NCBI GenBank assembly: GCA_045805505.1
Contig: JBJMLA010000158.1
Span: 14,282-78,281 of the forward strand
Direction of reading: 5' to 3'
Source of the DNA: BP-464 sp045805505
GTDB lineage: Bacteria > Actinomycetota > Thermoleophilia > Solirubrobacterales > Solirubrobacteraceae
DNA length: 64,000 nucleotides
The notes below the pieces were generated by a model. The model ran no database searches, was not told the DNA's origin, and was given only the letters and a program-made list of their open reading frames with translations. Every line of letters starts with the position of its first letter. Position 1 is the stretch's first letter. Positions 6,944-14,745 of this stretch are shown here, in pieces. A program made the position numbers and the translations under genes.

Positions 6944-8776
6944 ATGACGGACCACGTCGGCGTCCACGACGCCAAGCGCACCCTTGAGATGGGTGTCGCC
7001 AACACCGGCTTCCTGATCGACCGGATCGGCAAGGATTGTGCTCCGCTGCAGTTCCTGCGTGAGATCACGCAGAACTCGATCGAAGCAATCCTGGAAACCG
7101 GCCAGGGCGGCGAGGTGGTCTGGGACGTCGACTGGAACCACTTCGAGCTGACCGGCGTCTACAAGCTCGCCTGCATCGACAACGGCATCGGCATGACCGG
7201 GCCCGAGATGTTGACGTACATCAACCACCTGTCCTCGTCGACGCATGAGCAGTCCTACGACGGGAACTTCGGCGTAGGCGCGAAGGTGGCCGCTGCGACC
7301 CGCAACCACGCCGGGCTCGTGTACCTCTCGTACAAGGACGGGCAGGGCTGGATGACGCATCTCTGGCGTGACCCCGACACGGGCCAGTACGGAGTCCAGC
7401 GCACGCAGATGAAGGACGGGAGCTACCAGGACTACGCCAAGATCTCGGACCCGAGCGTGCAGCCGCCGAGCATCGACGAGCACGGCACGATGGTGGTCCT
7501 CTTCGGCAACGACATCGAAGACGACACGATGACCGCCCCGCCCGCGGCGGCCGCGCCCTCGATCTGGATCGCTCGCTATCTCAACACGCGCTACTTCAGG
7601 TTCCCGAAGGGCATCACGGTGAAGGCCCGCGAGGGTTGGAAGGAGCCGCGGACCAACAAGGACGTCAACCTCCTCCGCACGGTGATCGGCCAGGAGGCGT
7701 ACCTGGAGAAGAACTCCGACACCTCCGGCAACGTGCGACTTTCGAACGCGACCGCGCACTGGTGGATTCTCAAGGACGGGCCCGCGATCTCGCAGAACTC
7801 CGGCCGGCTCGCGTCAAGCGGTCACATGGCCGCGTTGTATCAGGACGAGCTGTACGAAATGGTCACCGGTCGAGCCGGCGTTGCGCGGCTCCAGATGTTC
7901 GGCGTCATCTTCGGCCACAACCGGGTGGTCATGTACGTGGAGCCCGATGCCGACGCCGGCGCGTTGACCTCCAACGCCGCGCGCACGAACCTGATCCTCC
8001 ACGGCGAGTCCTTGCCGTGGGCGGAGTGGGCGGCGGAGTTCAGGGCCGTGATGCCCGAAGAGATCAAGCACCTGATGGAGGAGGTCACCGCCGGCTCGAC
8101 CTCTCAGGACCACAAGCAGGCGATCAAGGAGCGGCTCAAGGCGATCCGGGACTTGATGAGGGTCAGCCGCTACCGGCCCACCAAGACCGGCGACATGAAC
8201 GTCTCGCACCAGACCGCCGGTGGAAAGCCGCGCACCAACGATGAGAGCACGACCCCTTCCGGTTCCGGCGGCGGGAGCACCGGGGGTAGGGCCGGAGGGA
8301 TCTACGCGCTGTTCGTTGACGACGAGGGCGTGCCTGGTGAGGAGGTCTTTGCCGATACCGATCCGGTCGTCCAGTGGATCAGCGTCAAGGACAAGACGCG
8401 AACCGTCGAGCTTCTGGAGGACCGAGCCGCGAAGTACCTCGCGGACCAGAACATCCTCCAGATCAACGCCGACTTCCGCGTCTTCAACGACATGATCGAC
8501 CGTTGGTGCGTGCACTACCCCGATGTGCCGGGTGCGGCCGACGTCGTGGGCAGCACCGTGCGCGAATGGTTCGAGCAGGCCCTCGTGGAGACGGTCATCG
8601 GGGCACAGAGCCTGCAGGGCTCGCCGTTCTGGACCATCGAGGACATCGGCAAGCTGTGGTCCGAGGAGTCGCTGACGGCGGCGGTGCTCCAGCGCTACCA
8701 CATCGACATCAACGTCAAGAGGACCGTCGGTTCCAAGCTGGGCTCCGCCAGTCCGAAGGTCCCGGCCGCTGCCTGA
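6944..8776 (+). CDS. GHKL ATPase (Hsp90/MORC-like), first gene of a cassette
   Basis: ATG 6944 follows a strong GGGAGGAG site. The 610-residue protein has all Bergerat-fold motifs: N-box LREITQNSIEAI (about 38-49, Glu40 and Asn44), G1 DNGIGM (79-84), a glycine lid GNFGVGAKVA (107-116), and a GTMVVLFG strand (181-188). A transducer-like region follows (to about 440). Then a Gly/Ser linker leads to a C-terminal domain (ALFVDDEGVPGEEVFADTDP, LQINADFRVFNDMIDRW). It lacks histidine-kinase H-box and MutL endonuclease signatures. Such ATPases clamp on substrate when ATP binds. It leads two unknown genes within a mobile element, so a defence or DNA-surveillance role is plausible but unproven. Confidence 0.85.
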   Translation: MTDHVGVHDAKRTLEMGVANTGFLIDRIGKDCAPLQFLREITQNSIEAILETGQGGEVVWDVDWNHFELTGVYKLACIDNGIGMTGPEMLTYINHLSSSTHEQSYDGNFGVGAKVAAATRNHAGLVYLSYKDGQGWMTHLWRDPDTGQYGVQRTQMKDGSYQDYAKISDPSVQPPSIDEHGTMVVLFGNDIEDDTMTAPPAAAAPSIWIARYLNTRYFRFPKGITVKAREGWKEPRTNKDVNLLRTVIGQEAYLEKNSDTSGNVRLSNATAHWWILKDGPAISQNSGRLASSGHMAALYQDELYEMVTGRAGVARLQMFGVIFGHNRVVMYVEPDADAGALTSNAARTNLILHGESLPWAEWAAEFRAVMPEEIKHLMEEVTAGSTSQDHKQAIKERLKAIRDLMRVSRYRPTKTGDMNVSHQTAGGKPRTNDESTTPSGSGGGSTGGRAGGIYALFVDDEGVPGEEVFADTDPVVQWISVKDKTRTVELLEDRAAKYLADQNILQINADFRVFNDMIDRWCVHYPDVPGAADVVGSTVREWFEQALVETVIGAQSLQGSPFWTIEDIGKLWSEESLTAAVLQRYHIDINVKRTVGSKLGSASPKVPAAA

Positions 8777-8938
8777 CCAGCCCGCGCGCGGTGGCCACGG
8801 ACACCGCGCGCGCCGCTCCGGACAGCGTTCGCGACGGTGTCACCCCCATGGTGTACCTTGTAGCAGTCGGCTCGATTGAGTCGGCCCGTAGGACCCTCGG
8901 TCAACTGGCCGTGGGAAGCAACGCAGGAGTTGAAGACT

Positions 8939-9691
8939 ATGGCCGAAGTGCAGCCGCTCGACGAGGTGATGCCTGTCGAGCTGACGTTCGACTACGAGGT
9001 CGGCGACGACTGGTTCCAGCAGGAGATCCTGGAAACCGGCAACAAGCCGTCGAAGCGCTACCGCATCAAGTTCAGTCTGGGCGAGATCCCGGACCCGCCG
9101 ACCCGCAAGGCGCTGCTGAAGGCGAAGGACCTCTACGACGCCACGGATTGCTACCCAGAGGTCGCCGAACCGACGGACGATCCGTTGCTCATCATCGCAG
9201 CGGTCCACGAGGCGTACGCCGCCGAGAACGAGGACTCCGTCGCGGACGTCGACGAGCAGACGTACCGCAGCGAGATGGCGCAGTGGATCGCTGTCCACGG
9301 CTCCAAGCGCCTCAAGGAGGCGCACGAGCGGGGCTACATCGTCGATCGTCTGTACGCCCTTGAGCGGGTCGCGCGCGATTGGCCTGGGATGTGGGTCGAC
9401 ATCGGCAGGACGGCGGAGATCAACCCCCGCGCGAACCCGAGCGAGGCCGCGCTGCACACCGAGACGGACGTCTTGAACTACGTCGCCACCGAGTACCCGG
9501 CGAAAGCGCCGAGCGTGCGGATCGTGTGGCTGAAGACGTTCCCCCGGGATATGCAGACGTACCTCGACGAGCACGATGAGTTCTTCGAGGAGGAGCAGGG
9601 CGAGGCGATCCTCCTCGAGCCCTGGCTCGGCCGCTACAGGCTCATCCTTCCCGTGGACCCGGATCTCCGGGCCCCCGAGGAGGTGGAGTAG
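8939..9691 (+). CDS. Unknown acidic protein of the GHKL cassette
   Basis: ATG 8939 follows AGGAG nine bases upstream; the 162-base gap after the GHKL gene may hold an internal promoter. The 250-residue product is strongly acidic. It starts with a beta-rich segment (VELTFDYEVGDDWFQQEIL, then YRIKFSLGEIPDPP) and continues with helices (EQTYRSEMAQWIAVHGSKRL). A C-terminal part (VRIVWLKTFPRDMQTYLDEH) follows. There is no signal peptide, Cys cluster or known catalytic motif. Only four bases separate it from the next gene, so the two are co-translated. No family is recognised; partner or substrate adaptor of the GHKL ATPase is an inference from position. Confidence 0.7.
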   Translation: MAEVQPLDEVMPVELTFDYEVGDDWFQQEILETGNKPSKRYRIKFSLGEIPDPPTRKALLKAKDLYDATDCYPEVAEPTDDPLLIIAAVHEAYAAENEDSVADVDEQTYRSEMAQWIAVHGSKRLKEAHERGYIVDRLYALERVARDWPGMWVDIGRTAEINPRANPSEAALHTETDVLNYVATEYPAKAPSVRIVWLKTFPRDMQTYLDEHDEFFEEEQGEAILLEPWLGRYRLILPVDPDLRAPEEVE

Positions 9692-9694
9692 CTG

Positions 9695-10294
9695 ATGACC
9701 ACGCCCGACAACGAGACGACGACCGGCACCATGCCGACGGAGGCCAGGGGGAACTCCGCGAGCGTGTGGGAGCGGCTGGACATCCGAGGTCTCCGCACGG
9801 TGCCCGGGCTCCGCGACATGGTTGACGCGTTCGAGCCCTTGGATCATCCCGCCGGCTACGCGGCCGCTGAGTTCTTGAAGGGCGAGGCCGTCGGCGTTCC
9901 GGCCGACATCCGGCCGACGGCCGCGACGCACGTCCTGATCGACAACGGTCGCATCGAGGGGTTCGTGAGCACGAAGACGGCGGAGGTGAAGCTGACGGAG
10001 ACCGACATGACGACGCTGGGGATCGTCGATCACGGGAAGGTCCCGTCGTTCCACATCTGCTGGATCGCCAAGCACGCCGACAGCACCGTGTCCGGGGTGA
10101 CGCTCTTTCACTGGGCCCTGTACCGGGCGTCGGAGGTCAGGAAGGACCTCGGCTTCGCGGTTGTGACGCTCGACCCCTACGACAAGGCTGTCACCGAGAT
10201 GTGGAAGGCGGAGCCGTACCTGTTCCGCGAGAGCAACACGAAGCGCACGGGCTTCGGCGTGCCCAAGAAGCTCTGGATCCCCTACGTCGACTAG
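9695..10294 (+). CDS. Unknown protein, possibly GNAT-like, third cassette gene
   Basis: ATG 9695 lies three bases after the previous stop, with GGAG in the preceding gene's end. The 199-residue product has alternating strands and helices. THVLIDNGRIEGFVSTKTAEV is followed by SFHICWIAKHADS, then RKDLGFAVVTLDPYDKAVTE and WKAEPYLF. The order resembles a GNAT acetyltransferase core (a 'goes-beyond' strand and a late helix after LDPYDKA). However, the acetyl-CoA loop Q/RxxGxG/A is not evident, so the fold call is weak. Its stop TAG is shared with the convergent 65-residue gene (CTAG, 10291-10294). Confidence 0.65.
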   Translation: MTTPDNETTTGTMPTEARGNSASVWERLDIRGLRTVPGLRDMVDAFEPLDHPAGYAAAEFLKGEAVGVPADIRPTAATHVLIDNGRIEGFVSTKTAEVKLTETDMTTLGIVDHGKVPSFHICWIAKHADSTVSGVTLFHWALYRASEVRKDLGFAVVTLDPYDKAVTEMWKAEPYLFRESNTKRTGFGVPKKLWIPYVD

Positions 10295-10488
10295 ACGCGG
10301 CCGCGGCGAGCGTGGCGGCCGTAGTCCCTGGCCGCCTCGTAGAGGGCACGCAGACGAGGATCACGACGCGCATCCTCGAGTTCCACCGCATCGATCTCGG
10401 CTACGGGCTCGGCGCAGGGGTCCTCATCTCGCGCGCGCGAGTGAGACTGCTCGTGCTTTCTCGTGGGGCGGTGCGCTGTGTCGGCCAT
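10291..10488 (-). CDS. Small charged protein, 65 residues
   Basis: ATG 10488 follows a strong AAAGGAGGG site seven bases upstream, good evidence for a real gene. The product is highly charged and probably partly disordered (MADTAHRPTRKHEQSHSRAR, then a helix DPRLRALYEAARDYGRHARR). No HTH is obvious. It sits at the right end of the element under two palindromes, the usual position of a regulator or recombination directionality factor. Neither role is shown by sequence. Confidence 0.65.
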   Translation of the reverse strand: MADTAHRPTRKHEQSHSRARDEDPCAEPVAEIDAVELEDARRDPRLRALYEAARDYGRHARRGRV

Positions 10489-10516
10489 GGAACCCTCCTT
10501 TACGCGGCGCGAGGCG

Positions 10517-10568
10517 TGCACACATCGTGTGCATGTACATCAACACCAGTGACAGTACAGAGTGTCAC
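10517..10568. promoter_or_regulatory. Two inverted repeats upstream of the 65-residue gene
   Basis: TGCACAC-ATC-GTGTGCA (10517-10533) is a perfect 7-bp inverted repeat. GTGACA (10549-10554) pairs with TGTCAC (10563-10568) across eight bases. Both lie between the small minus-strand gene and attR, so they could be operators or integrase-accessory sites. Confidence 0.5.
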
Positions 10569-10735
10569 CCCGGTACCACTCCCGTGATGGGCTGCAAGCA
10601 GCCGGTCATACCGCGATCAGCCCTTATGCCGTAAGGACTTCGGGGTTGTCGGCGTGGTCTTCGACCTGGCGCCGGCAGACACCTCCAGCGGAGGGAGAGC
10701 CACCCCCTCGGGCCGTAGTGCATAGGTGCCGGGAG

Positions 10736-11548
10736 ATGAAGGTCAACCGCTGCCTGACGGAGGGGCGCCGCCGGTTCCTCGATCGCTATGCCGAGATCGC
10801 CTCGGGCGCGGAGTGCCGGCGGTGGGAGTCCGTGCTCTCGGCGCTGGCCGACGGCGAGGCGTCGCCCAAGGACCTCACGGCGGTGCGGCCGCACCTGCGC
10901 AACTGCCCGGCGTGCCGCGCCCACGTTCGCGAGCTGCGTGAGAGCACGCGGCGCGTCGCGGTGCTGCTGCCGGTGCCCGTGGCGGTCGAGGTCGCCGATC
11001 ACGGCAGCCTGCTCGCGCGGATCCACGACGCCGTGATCGGACACCTCCAGGAGCGCGCGGTGCTGACCGCGACGAAGCTGCAGACGGGCCTGGAGGCCGC
11101 CGCGCCGGCGAAGTTCGCGGTCGTGGCGGCGAGCGCCGCCGCAATCGGCGGAGGCGTGGCCGTCGAGCGGGCGGTCACCGAGCGCCCGTCGCCGGCGCCG
11201 GCCGAGAGGGCCGCCGCGCCCGCGCGCGCGCCCACGGCTGCGGTGGCGCCGAAGACCGTGGTCCGCGAGCCCACGCCCCCTGCACCCGCGATGTCTGCGC
11301 CGAAGCGCAAGCCGGTGACCCGCCGCGTGGTCGTTCGCCGCACGACGAAATCCGAGTTCGGGCTGTCCGGCGGCGCGAAGACCGCGTCGGCCGACAGCAC
11401 CGCCGCGCGCGAGTTCTCGACCTCCGGTGGTCCGGCGACGACCGGCGCCCCGGCCACCGCTGCCGCGGCGGCCGCGGCACCCGTGACGGCGCCGCCCGCA
11501 AACGCCTCGCGGGACGAGCGGACGGCCGCCGCGGAGTTCGGGGGCTGA
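10736..11548 (+). pseudogene. C-terminal part of split ECF sigma factor with zinc finger
   Basis: From 10739 the frame continues the sigma region 4 helix (KVNRCLTEGRRRFLDRYAEI). It then shows a zf-HC2-like finger (LSALADGEASPKD, HLRNCPAC), usual in anti-sigma factors. A hydrophobic segment follows (KFAVVAASAAAIGGGVAVE, about residues 122-140 of this fragment). A long Ala/Pro/Thr tail ends at EFGG. An ATG at 10736 formed across attR could allow a separate 270-residue product lacking sigma region 2. In the unsplit gene this would be a single-chain sigma/anti-sigma protein. Continuity with 2-466 is in frame at the att core. Confidence 0.8.
10738..10749. repeat. attR core of the integrated element
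   Basis: GAAGGTCAACCG matches the attL core at 454-465 with one mismatch. To the right the sigma frame resumes (K-V-N-R-C-L-T-E-G). To the left is non-coding element DNA from about 10569. Confidence 0.75.
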
Positions 11549-11572
11549 GCCGGACGCCGGTGCTCCGGCGGG

Positions 11573-12715
11573 ATGAGTTCGACCGCCCATGTCGAACGTC
11601 ACCGCATGCCGACCCGCCGGTCCCCAGGCGCGCGCCGGCGAACGCGGCTGGCCCCACTGCTTCTCGCGACCTGCGGCGTGACCGTGGTGGTCACGCTCCT
11701 GCACGTCGGCCTCGGCGGCTCCCATGCCCCGGAGGACGCCCTGGCCAGCACGCCTCCCGACGCGTCCACGTTGACGCTCAGCTGGGTGGGCGACATCACG
11801 CCGGGCTCGGCGTACGGCCTGCCGCCCGACAACGGGGGTCAGATGTTCCTCGCCGTCAAGGACCTGATCGGCTCCGCGGACCTGGCCATCGGCAACCTCG
11901 AAGGGACGCTCTCGGCGGGCGGCACCAGCAAGTGCGCCGACCCGGCCGGCTCGTCGTGCTTCGCGTTCCAGGCGCCGGTCGAGAACGCCGCCGCGCTGGC
12001 AGACGCGGGCTTTGACCTGATGAACCTGGCCAACAACCACGCCCTCGACTTCGGCTCGTCGGGCCAGGCGCAGACCATCCAGGCGCTCGACGCGGCGCAC
12101 ATCGCGCACGCGGGCCTGCCCGGATCGATCACGCATCGCGACGTCAACGGCCTGCGCGTGGCCGTGATCGGCTTCGCTCCGTACCCCTGGGCGACGTCCC
12201 TGCACGACATCGCGGCCGCCCAGCAGCTCGTCACCGCCGCCGCGCAGGACGCCGACGTCGTGGTCGTGCTGATGCACGCCGGCGCGGAGGGCGCCGACCA
12301 GACGCACACGCCGGTCGGCGTCGAGGTCGCCTACGGGGAGGACCGCGGCGACACCCGCGGCTTCGCTCACGCCGTCATCGATGCCGGAGCCGACGTCGTG
12401 CTCGGATCCGGGCCCCACGTGGTGCGCGGCGTCGAGCGCTACCGCGACCGGCTGATCGCCTACTCGCTCGGCAACTTCGCCGGCTACGACAACTTCGCGA
12501 CCGGCGGCGCCCTCTCGCTCAGCGGGCTGCTGGAGATGCGCCTGGCCGCCGACGGCCGGTTCGTCGACGGGCGCTGGCATTCGCTGGTGCTCGACGACCA
12601 CGGCCAGCCCTCGCCCGACCCATCCGGGCTCAGCGCACAGCTCGTCGACCATCTCTCGCGCGAGGACTTCCCGGCCGCGTTCGTCATGGACGGCACCGGG
12701 CGTATGCACAGCTGA
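11573..12715 (+). CDS. CapA-family metallophosphatase
   Basis: The 380-residue protein has a membrane anchor near residues 28-46 and a calcineurin-like CapA domain. Its motifs are SWVGDITPG (metal Asp), IGNLEGTLS, NLANNHALDFG, VVLMHAG, LGSGPHVVRGVE and YSLGNFAGY. Members of this family act in poly-gamma-glutamate capsule systems or as cell-surface phosphatases; no CapB or CapC gene is nearby, so a capsule role is not shown. The start could be ATG 11573 or ATG 11606; both keep the anchor. It follows the split sigma gene by 24 bases and may have belonged to its operon before the insertion. Confidence 0.85.
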   Translation: MSSTAHVERHRMPTRRSPGARRRTRLAPLLLATCGVTVVVTLLHVGLGGSHAPEDALASTPPDASTLTLSWVGDITPGSAYGLPPDNGGQMFLAVKDLIGSADLAIGNLEGTLSAGGTSKCADPAGSSCFAFQAPVENAAALADAGFDLMNLANNHALDFGSSGQAQTIQALDAAHIAHAGLPGSITHRDVNGLRVAVIGFAPYPWATSLHDIAAAQQLVTAAAQDADVVVVLMHAGAEGADQTHTPVGVEVAYGEDRGDTRGFAHAVIDAGADVVLGSGPHVVRGVERYRDRLIAYSLGNFAGYDNFATGGALSLSGLLEMRLAADGRFVDGRWHSLVLDDHGQPSPDPSGLSAQLVDHLSREDFPAAFVMDGTGRMHS

Positions 12716-12833
12716 GCGAGGCGTTTGTCGCAACACGCGGGAACAAGCCGGGAAAACGGGGTTTTGCCGTCCGACGCCCTGCCTACCGTCCGGCGCAGTT
12801 CACCGTTCCCAAGGAACCGAGGGAGCCTCGACC

Positions 12834-13289
12834 ATGCCGCTCTGCTTCATCGAACCCCAGGACGCGATCCGCGTCATCGCCGAGTCGGTCGGGCGCGAAG
12901 CGCGCCGGCAGCTGCTCGGGGAGCTGGTGCGGGCGTGGGTCGACGAGATCCCCGATCCCGAGCTCGAGTCGCACTACGCCAAGGCGGTCGCCGACCTCGA
13001 CGAGCACGACCTCTCGATGCTCGCCGCGTGGCACGCCTCGCTGGAGGTCGGCCAGCCCATCGCCAACAAGGACTTCCTGGTCACCGTCTTCTCGAGCCTC
13101 GGCGACAACCGCCGCGAGGCGCTGAAGATCGCCGCCGGGTTCCGGGGCGAGGAGGCCTTCGACGCCGGCGTGGCCGAGGAGCAGGCGCTCGAGACCGTGC
13201 TGCCCCACCTGTCGCGCGAGCGCGCGACCGAGCTCGCGGCCGAGTGCCTCGAGCTCTACCTGTGGGACCGGCTCGGCTGCGACAACTGA
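12834..13289 (+). CDS. Hypothetical helical protein, 151 residues
   Basis: The ATG at 12834 follows GGGAGCCTCGACC. The product is helical and acidic (IEPQDAIRVIAESVGREARR, then ATELAAECLELYLWDRLG), with no signal peptide, membrane segment or known motif. The first 20 residues (MPLCFIEPQDAIRVIAES) carry the only Cys of the N-terminal half. Its last 34 bases overlap the convergent HAD gene. The upstream gap (12716-12833) has an AAAAC-GGG-GTTTT inverted repeat that may terminate capA transcription. Function unknown. Confidence 0.65.
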   Translation: MPLCFIEPQDAIRVIAESVGREARRQLLGELVRAWVDEIPDPELESHYAKAVADLDEHDLSMLAAWHASLEVGQPIANKDFLVTVFSSLGDNRREALKIAAGFRGEEAFDAGVAEEQALETVLPHLSRERATELAAECLELYLWDRLGCDN

Positions 13290-13906
13290 AGCTCGCCGAG
13301 CTCGGCGAGCGTCTGGTCGTTGTCGCGAAACCAGATCGCGTGCATCCCGAGCGCGGTCGCGGCCTCGATGTTGTGCTCGAGGTCGTCGACGAACGCGCAC
13401 GCGCTCGCCGGTAGCCCGAGGCGCTCGAGCACGATCTCGTAGATGCGCGGGTCGGGCTTGCGGATCCCGACGTAGGCGGAGTCCACGACGACCTCGAAGA
13501 GCTCGTCGACGGGCATCATCGCCCGCCAGCGCGGCTCCCACTCCTTGACGTTGTTGGTCAGCAGCGCGAGCCGCGTGCCGCGCTCCTTGGCGCCAGCCAG
13601 CCACGTCAGCATCGGCTCGTTGACCTCCAGGCTGCCGATGAACAGCTCGGAGAAGCGGGCCATCGAGACCGGGCGGCCGAGCGTCTCGACCAGCTCGGCC
13701 TCGAGCACCGCGAGGAACTCCGGCTCGGTGATCTCACCGCGCTCGAGCGGGAACAGCGGGTTCTCGCCGTCGCGCTCGGCGACGCGCTGCATCGCCTGGC
13801 CCAGCGCCTCGAGCCCGATCCCCGACTCCTCGGCGAAGGCGCCGAACGACCCGGCCAGCGGCGAGGTCAGCACGCCGCCCCAGTCGCTGACGATCGCCTC
13901 GATCAC
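13256..13906 (-). CDS. HAD-superfamily hydrolase
   Basis: GTG 13906 overlaps the stop of the preceding gene (GTGA). The 216-residue protein begins IEAIVSDWGGVLTS, where the HAD nucleophile motif DxD/G reads SDWGG. Motif II is LLTNNVKEW. Motif III has RKPDPRIYEIVLERLG with the conserved Lys. Motif IV is CAFVDDLEHNIEAA. This is the subfamily-I layout (epoxide-hydrolase/phosphatase-like HAD-IA). It likely dephosphorylates a small metabolite. It is third in a three-gene minus-strand operon joined by GTGA overlaps. Confidence 0.85.
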   Translation of the reverse strand: MIEAIVSDWGGVLTSPLAGSFGAFAEESGIGLEALGQAMQRVAERDGENPLFPLERGEITEPEFLAVLEAELVETLGRPVSMARFSELFIGSLEVNEPMLTWLAGAKERGTRLALLTNNVKEWEPRWRAMMPVDELFEVVVDSAYVGIRKPDPRIYEIVLERLGLPASACAFVDDLEHNIEAATALGMHAIWFRDNDQTLAELGELQLSQPSRSHR

Positions 13907-14745
13907 AGCTTGCGCAGGACGTCGTAGCGCCCGACGCCCTCGCGGCCCTGCATCCGCCAGCGGAAGAACGCGCAGTCGAGCCGCAGCCGCCCGAGGTCGA
14001 GCGACGTCCCGGCGACGACCTCGCCGGCCGCCCGGCGGGCGAACTCGTCGTCGGCGCCGACGTAGAGCTCGAGGCCGACCGCGCGCTGGCGCTCCTCGGC
14101 GTCGTAGGTCGTCGAGAGCCGCGGGACCTCGACGGCCAGCGCCTCGTCGCCCTCGAGCAGGAACGCGCTGACCCGCTCGTCGGCGTGGCTCTTGGCCTTG
14201 GCCGGCCGGATGGACGCGAGCGTCAGCGCGTGCTCGTCGTCGAACCACGCGCCCATCGTGCGGGCGAGGATCATCTTGTCCCAGTCCGGCGCGCCCCAGG
14301 ACCGGCCGCGCTGGCCCATGCCGCTGAACGAGGCGCCGTCGACGGTGCCGGTCACGCGGCAGACGTGGTCGAAGCCCTCCATGCCGCCCGCCTTGGCCGC
14401 CTCGGAGTCCGCGGGCAGCACGACGGCCGGGGCGACCGCGCTGAACTCGAGGTCGAAGCCCACCTCGCCGTCGAAGGCGATCCGCCAGCGCCGCTCGTCC
14501 TCGAGCGTCTCGGTGCTCAGCGCGGCGGCCCGCACCTGGTCCCAGGATTCGCCGCGCGTGCCCTCGCCGTCGGCCTTGACGGCCACGGGCTCGCCGTCGC
14601 TGAAGATGAGCACCAGGCCGCTGGCCGCACCCTCGGAGAGGCCGAGCCGCGCGACGCCGCAGACCGCGCCCGTGGGGTCGGCGAACGCGAAGGTCAGCGC
14701 GTCGGAGAACCCGGCCTGGCCGGCGGGGCGCGGGGCGTCGCTCAC
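13903..14745 (-). CDS. AttH/CrtC-like lipocalin-fold protein
   Basis: GTG 14745 overlaps the FxsA stop. The 280-residue product has a beta-rich pattern split in two halves. The first is FSDALTFAFADPTGAVCGVAR to WRIAFDGEVGFDLEFSAVAP. The second runs from GFDHVCRVTGTVDGASFSGMGQRGRSWG to the end. The GMGQRGRSWG turn followed by W-D is typical of the DUF7064/AttH-like group, which includes hydratase-like CrtC relatives. A role in lipid or steroid-like metabolism is only an inference. It is the middle gene of the FxsA-AttH-HAD operon. Confidence 0.6.
   Translation of the reverse strand: MSDAPRPAGQAGFSDALTFAFADPTGAVCGVARLGLSEGAASGLVLIFSDGEPVAVKADGEGTRGESWDQVRAAALSTETLEDERRWRIAFDGEVGFDLEFSAVAPAVVLPADSEAAKAGGMEGFDHVCRVTGTVDGASFSGMGQRGRSWGAPDWDKMILARTMGAWFDDEHALTLASIRPAKAKSHADERVSAFLLEGDEALAVEVPRLSTTYDAEERQRAVGLELYVGADDEFARRAAGEVVAGTSLDLGRLRLDCAFFRWRMQGREGVGRYDVLRKL

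Larger units (their letters stand above)
454..10743. mobile_element. 10.3-kb integrative element inserted in a sigma-factor gene
   Basis: A large serine integrase gene abuts the left end and a 12-bp near-repeat marks both ends. Joining the outer flanks restores one open frame for an ECF sigma factor of at least 420 residues. Cargo from left to right: integrase, coiled-coil protein, 58-residue protein, RepA-like ATPase, 88-residue protein, XRE regulator, zinc-cluster protein, secreted HNH nuclease, GHKL ATPase, two unknown proteins, and a 65-residue protein. No capsid, portal, tail or conjugation gene is visible, so this is neither an intact prophage nor a self-transmissible ICE. A mobilisable or plasmid-like integrative element, or a satellite, fits best. 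Confidence 0.8.

Noticed and set aside
6944..8776. GHKL protein as a histidine kinase or MutL
   Set aside because: No phospho-acceptor H-box, no MutL endonuclease motif; the N-box and lid fit the Hsp90/MORC side better.
454..10743. Intact prophage
   Set aside because: No capsid, portal, terminase, tail or lysis gene is seen in the 10.3 kb.
10565..12736. 723-residue minus-strand reading frame opposite the sigma fragment and CapA gene
   Set aside because: Arg/Gly/Val-rich translation with no motifs; an antisense shadow caused by GC codon bias over two genes with clear domains.
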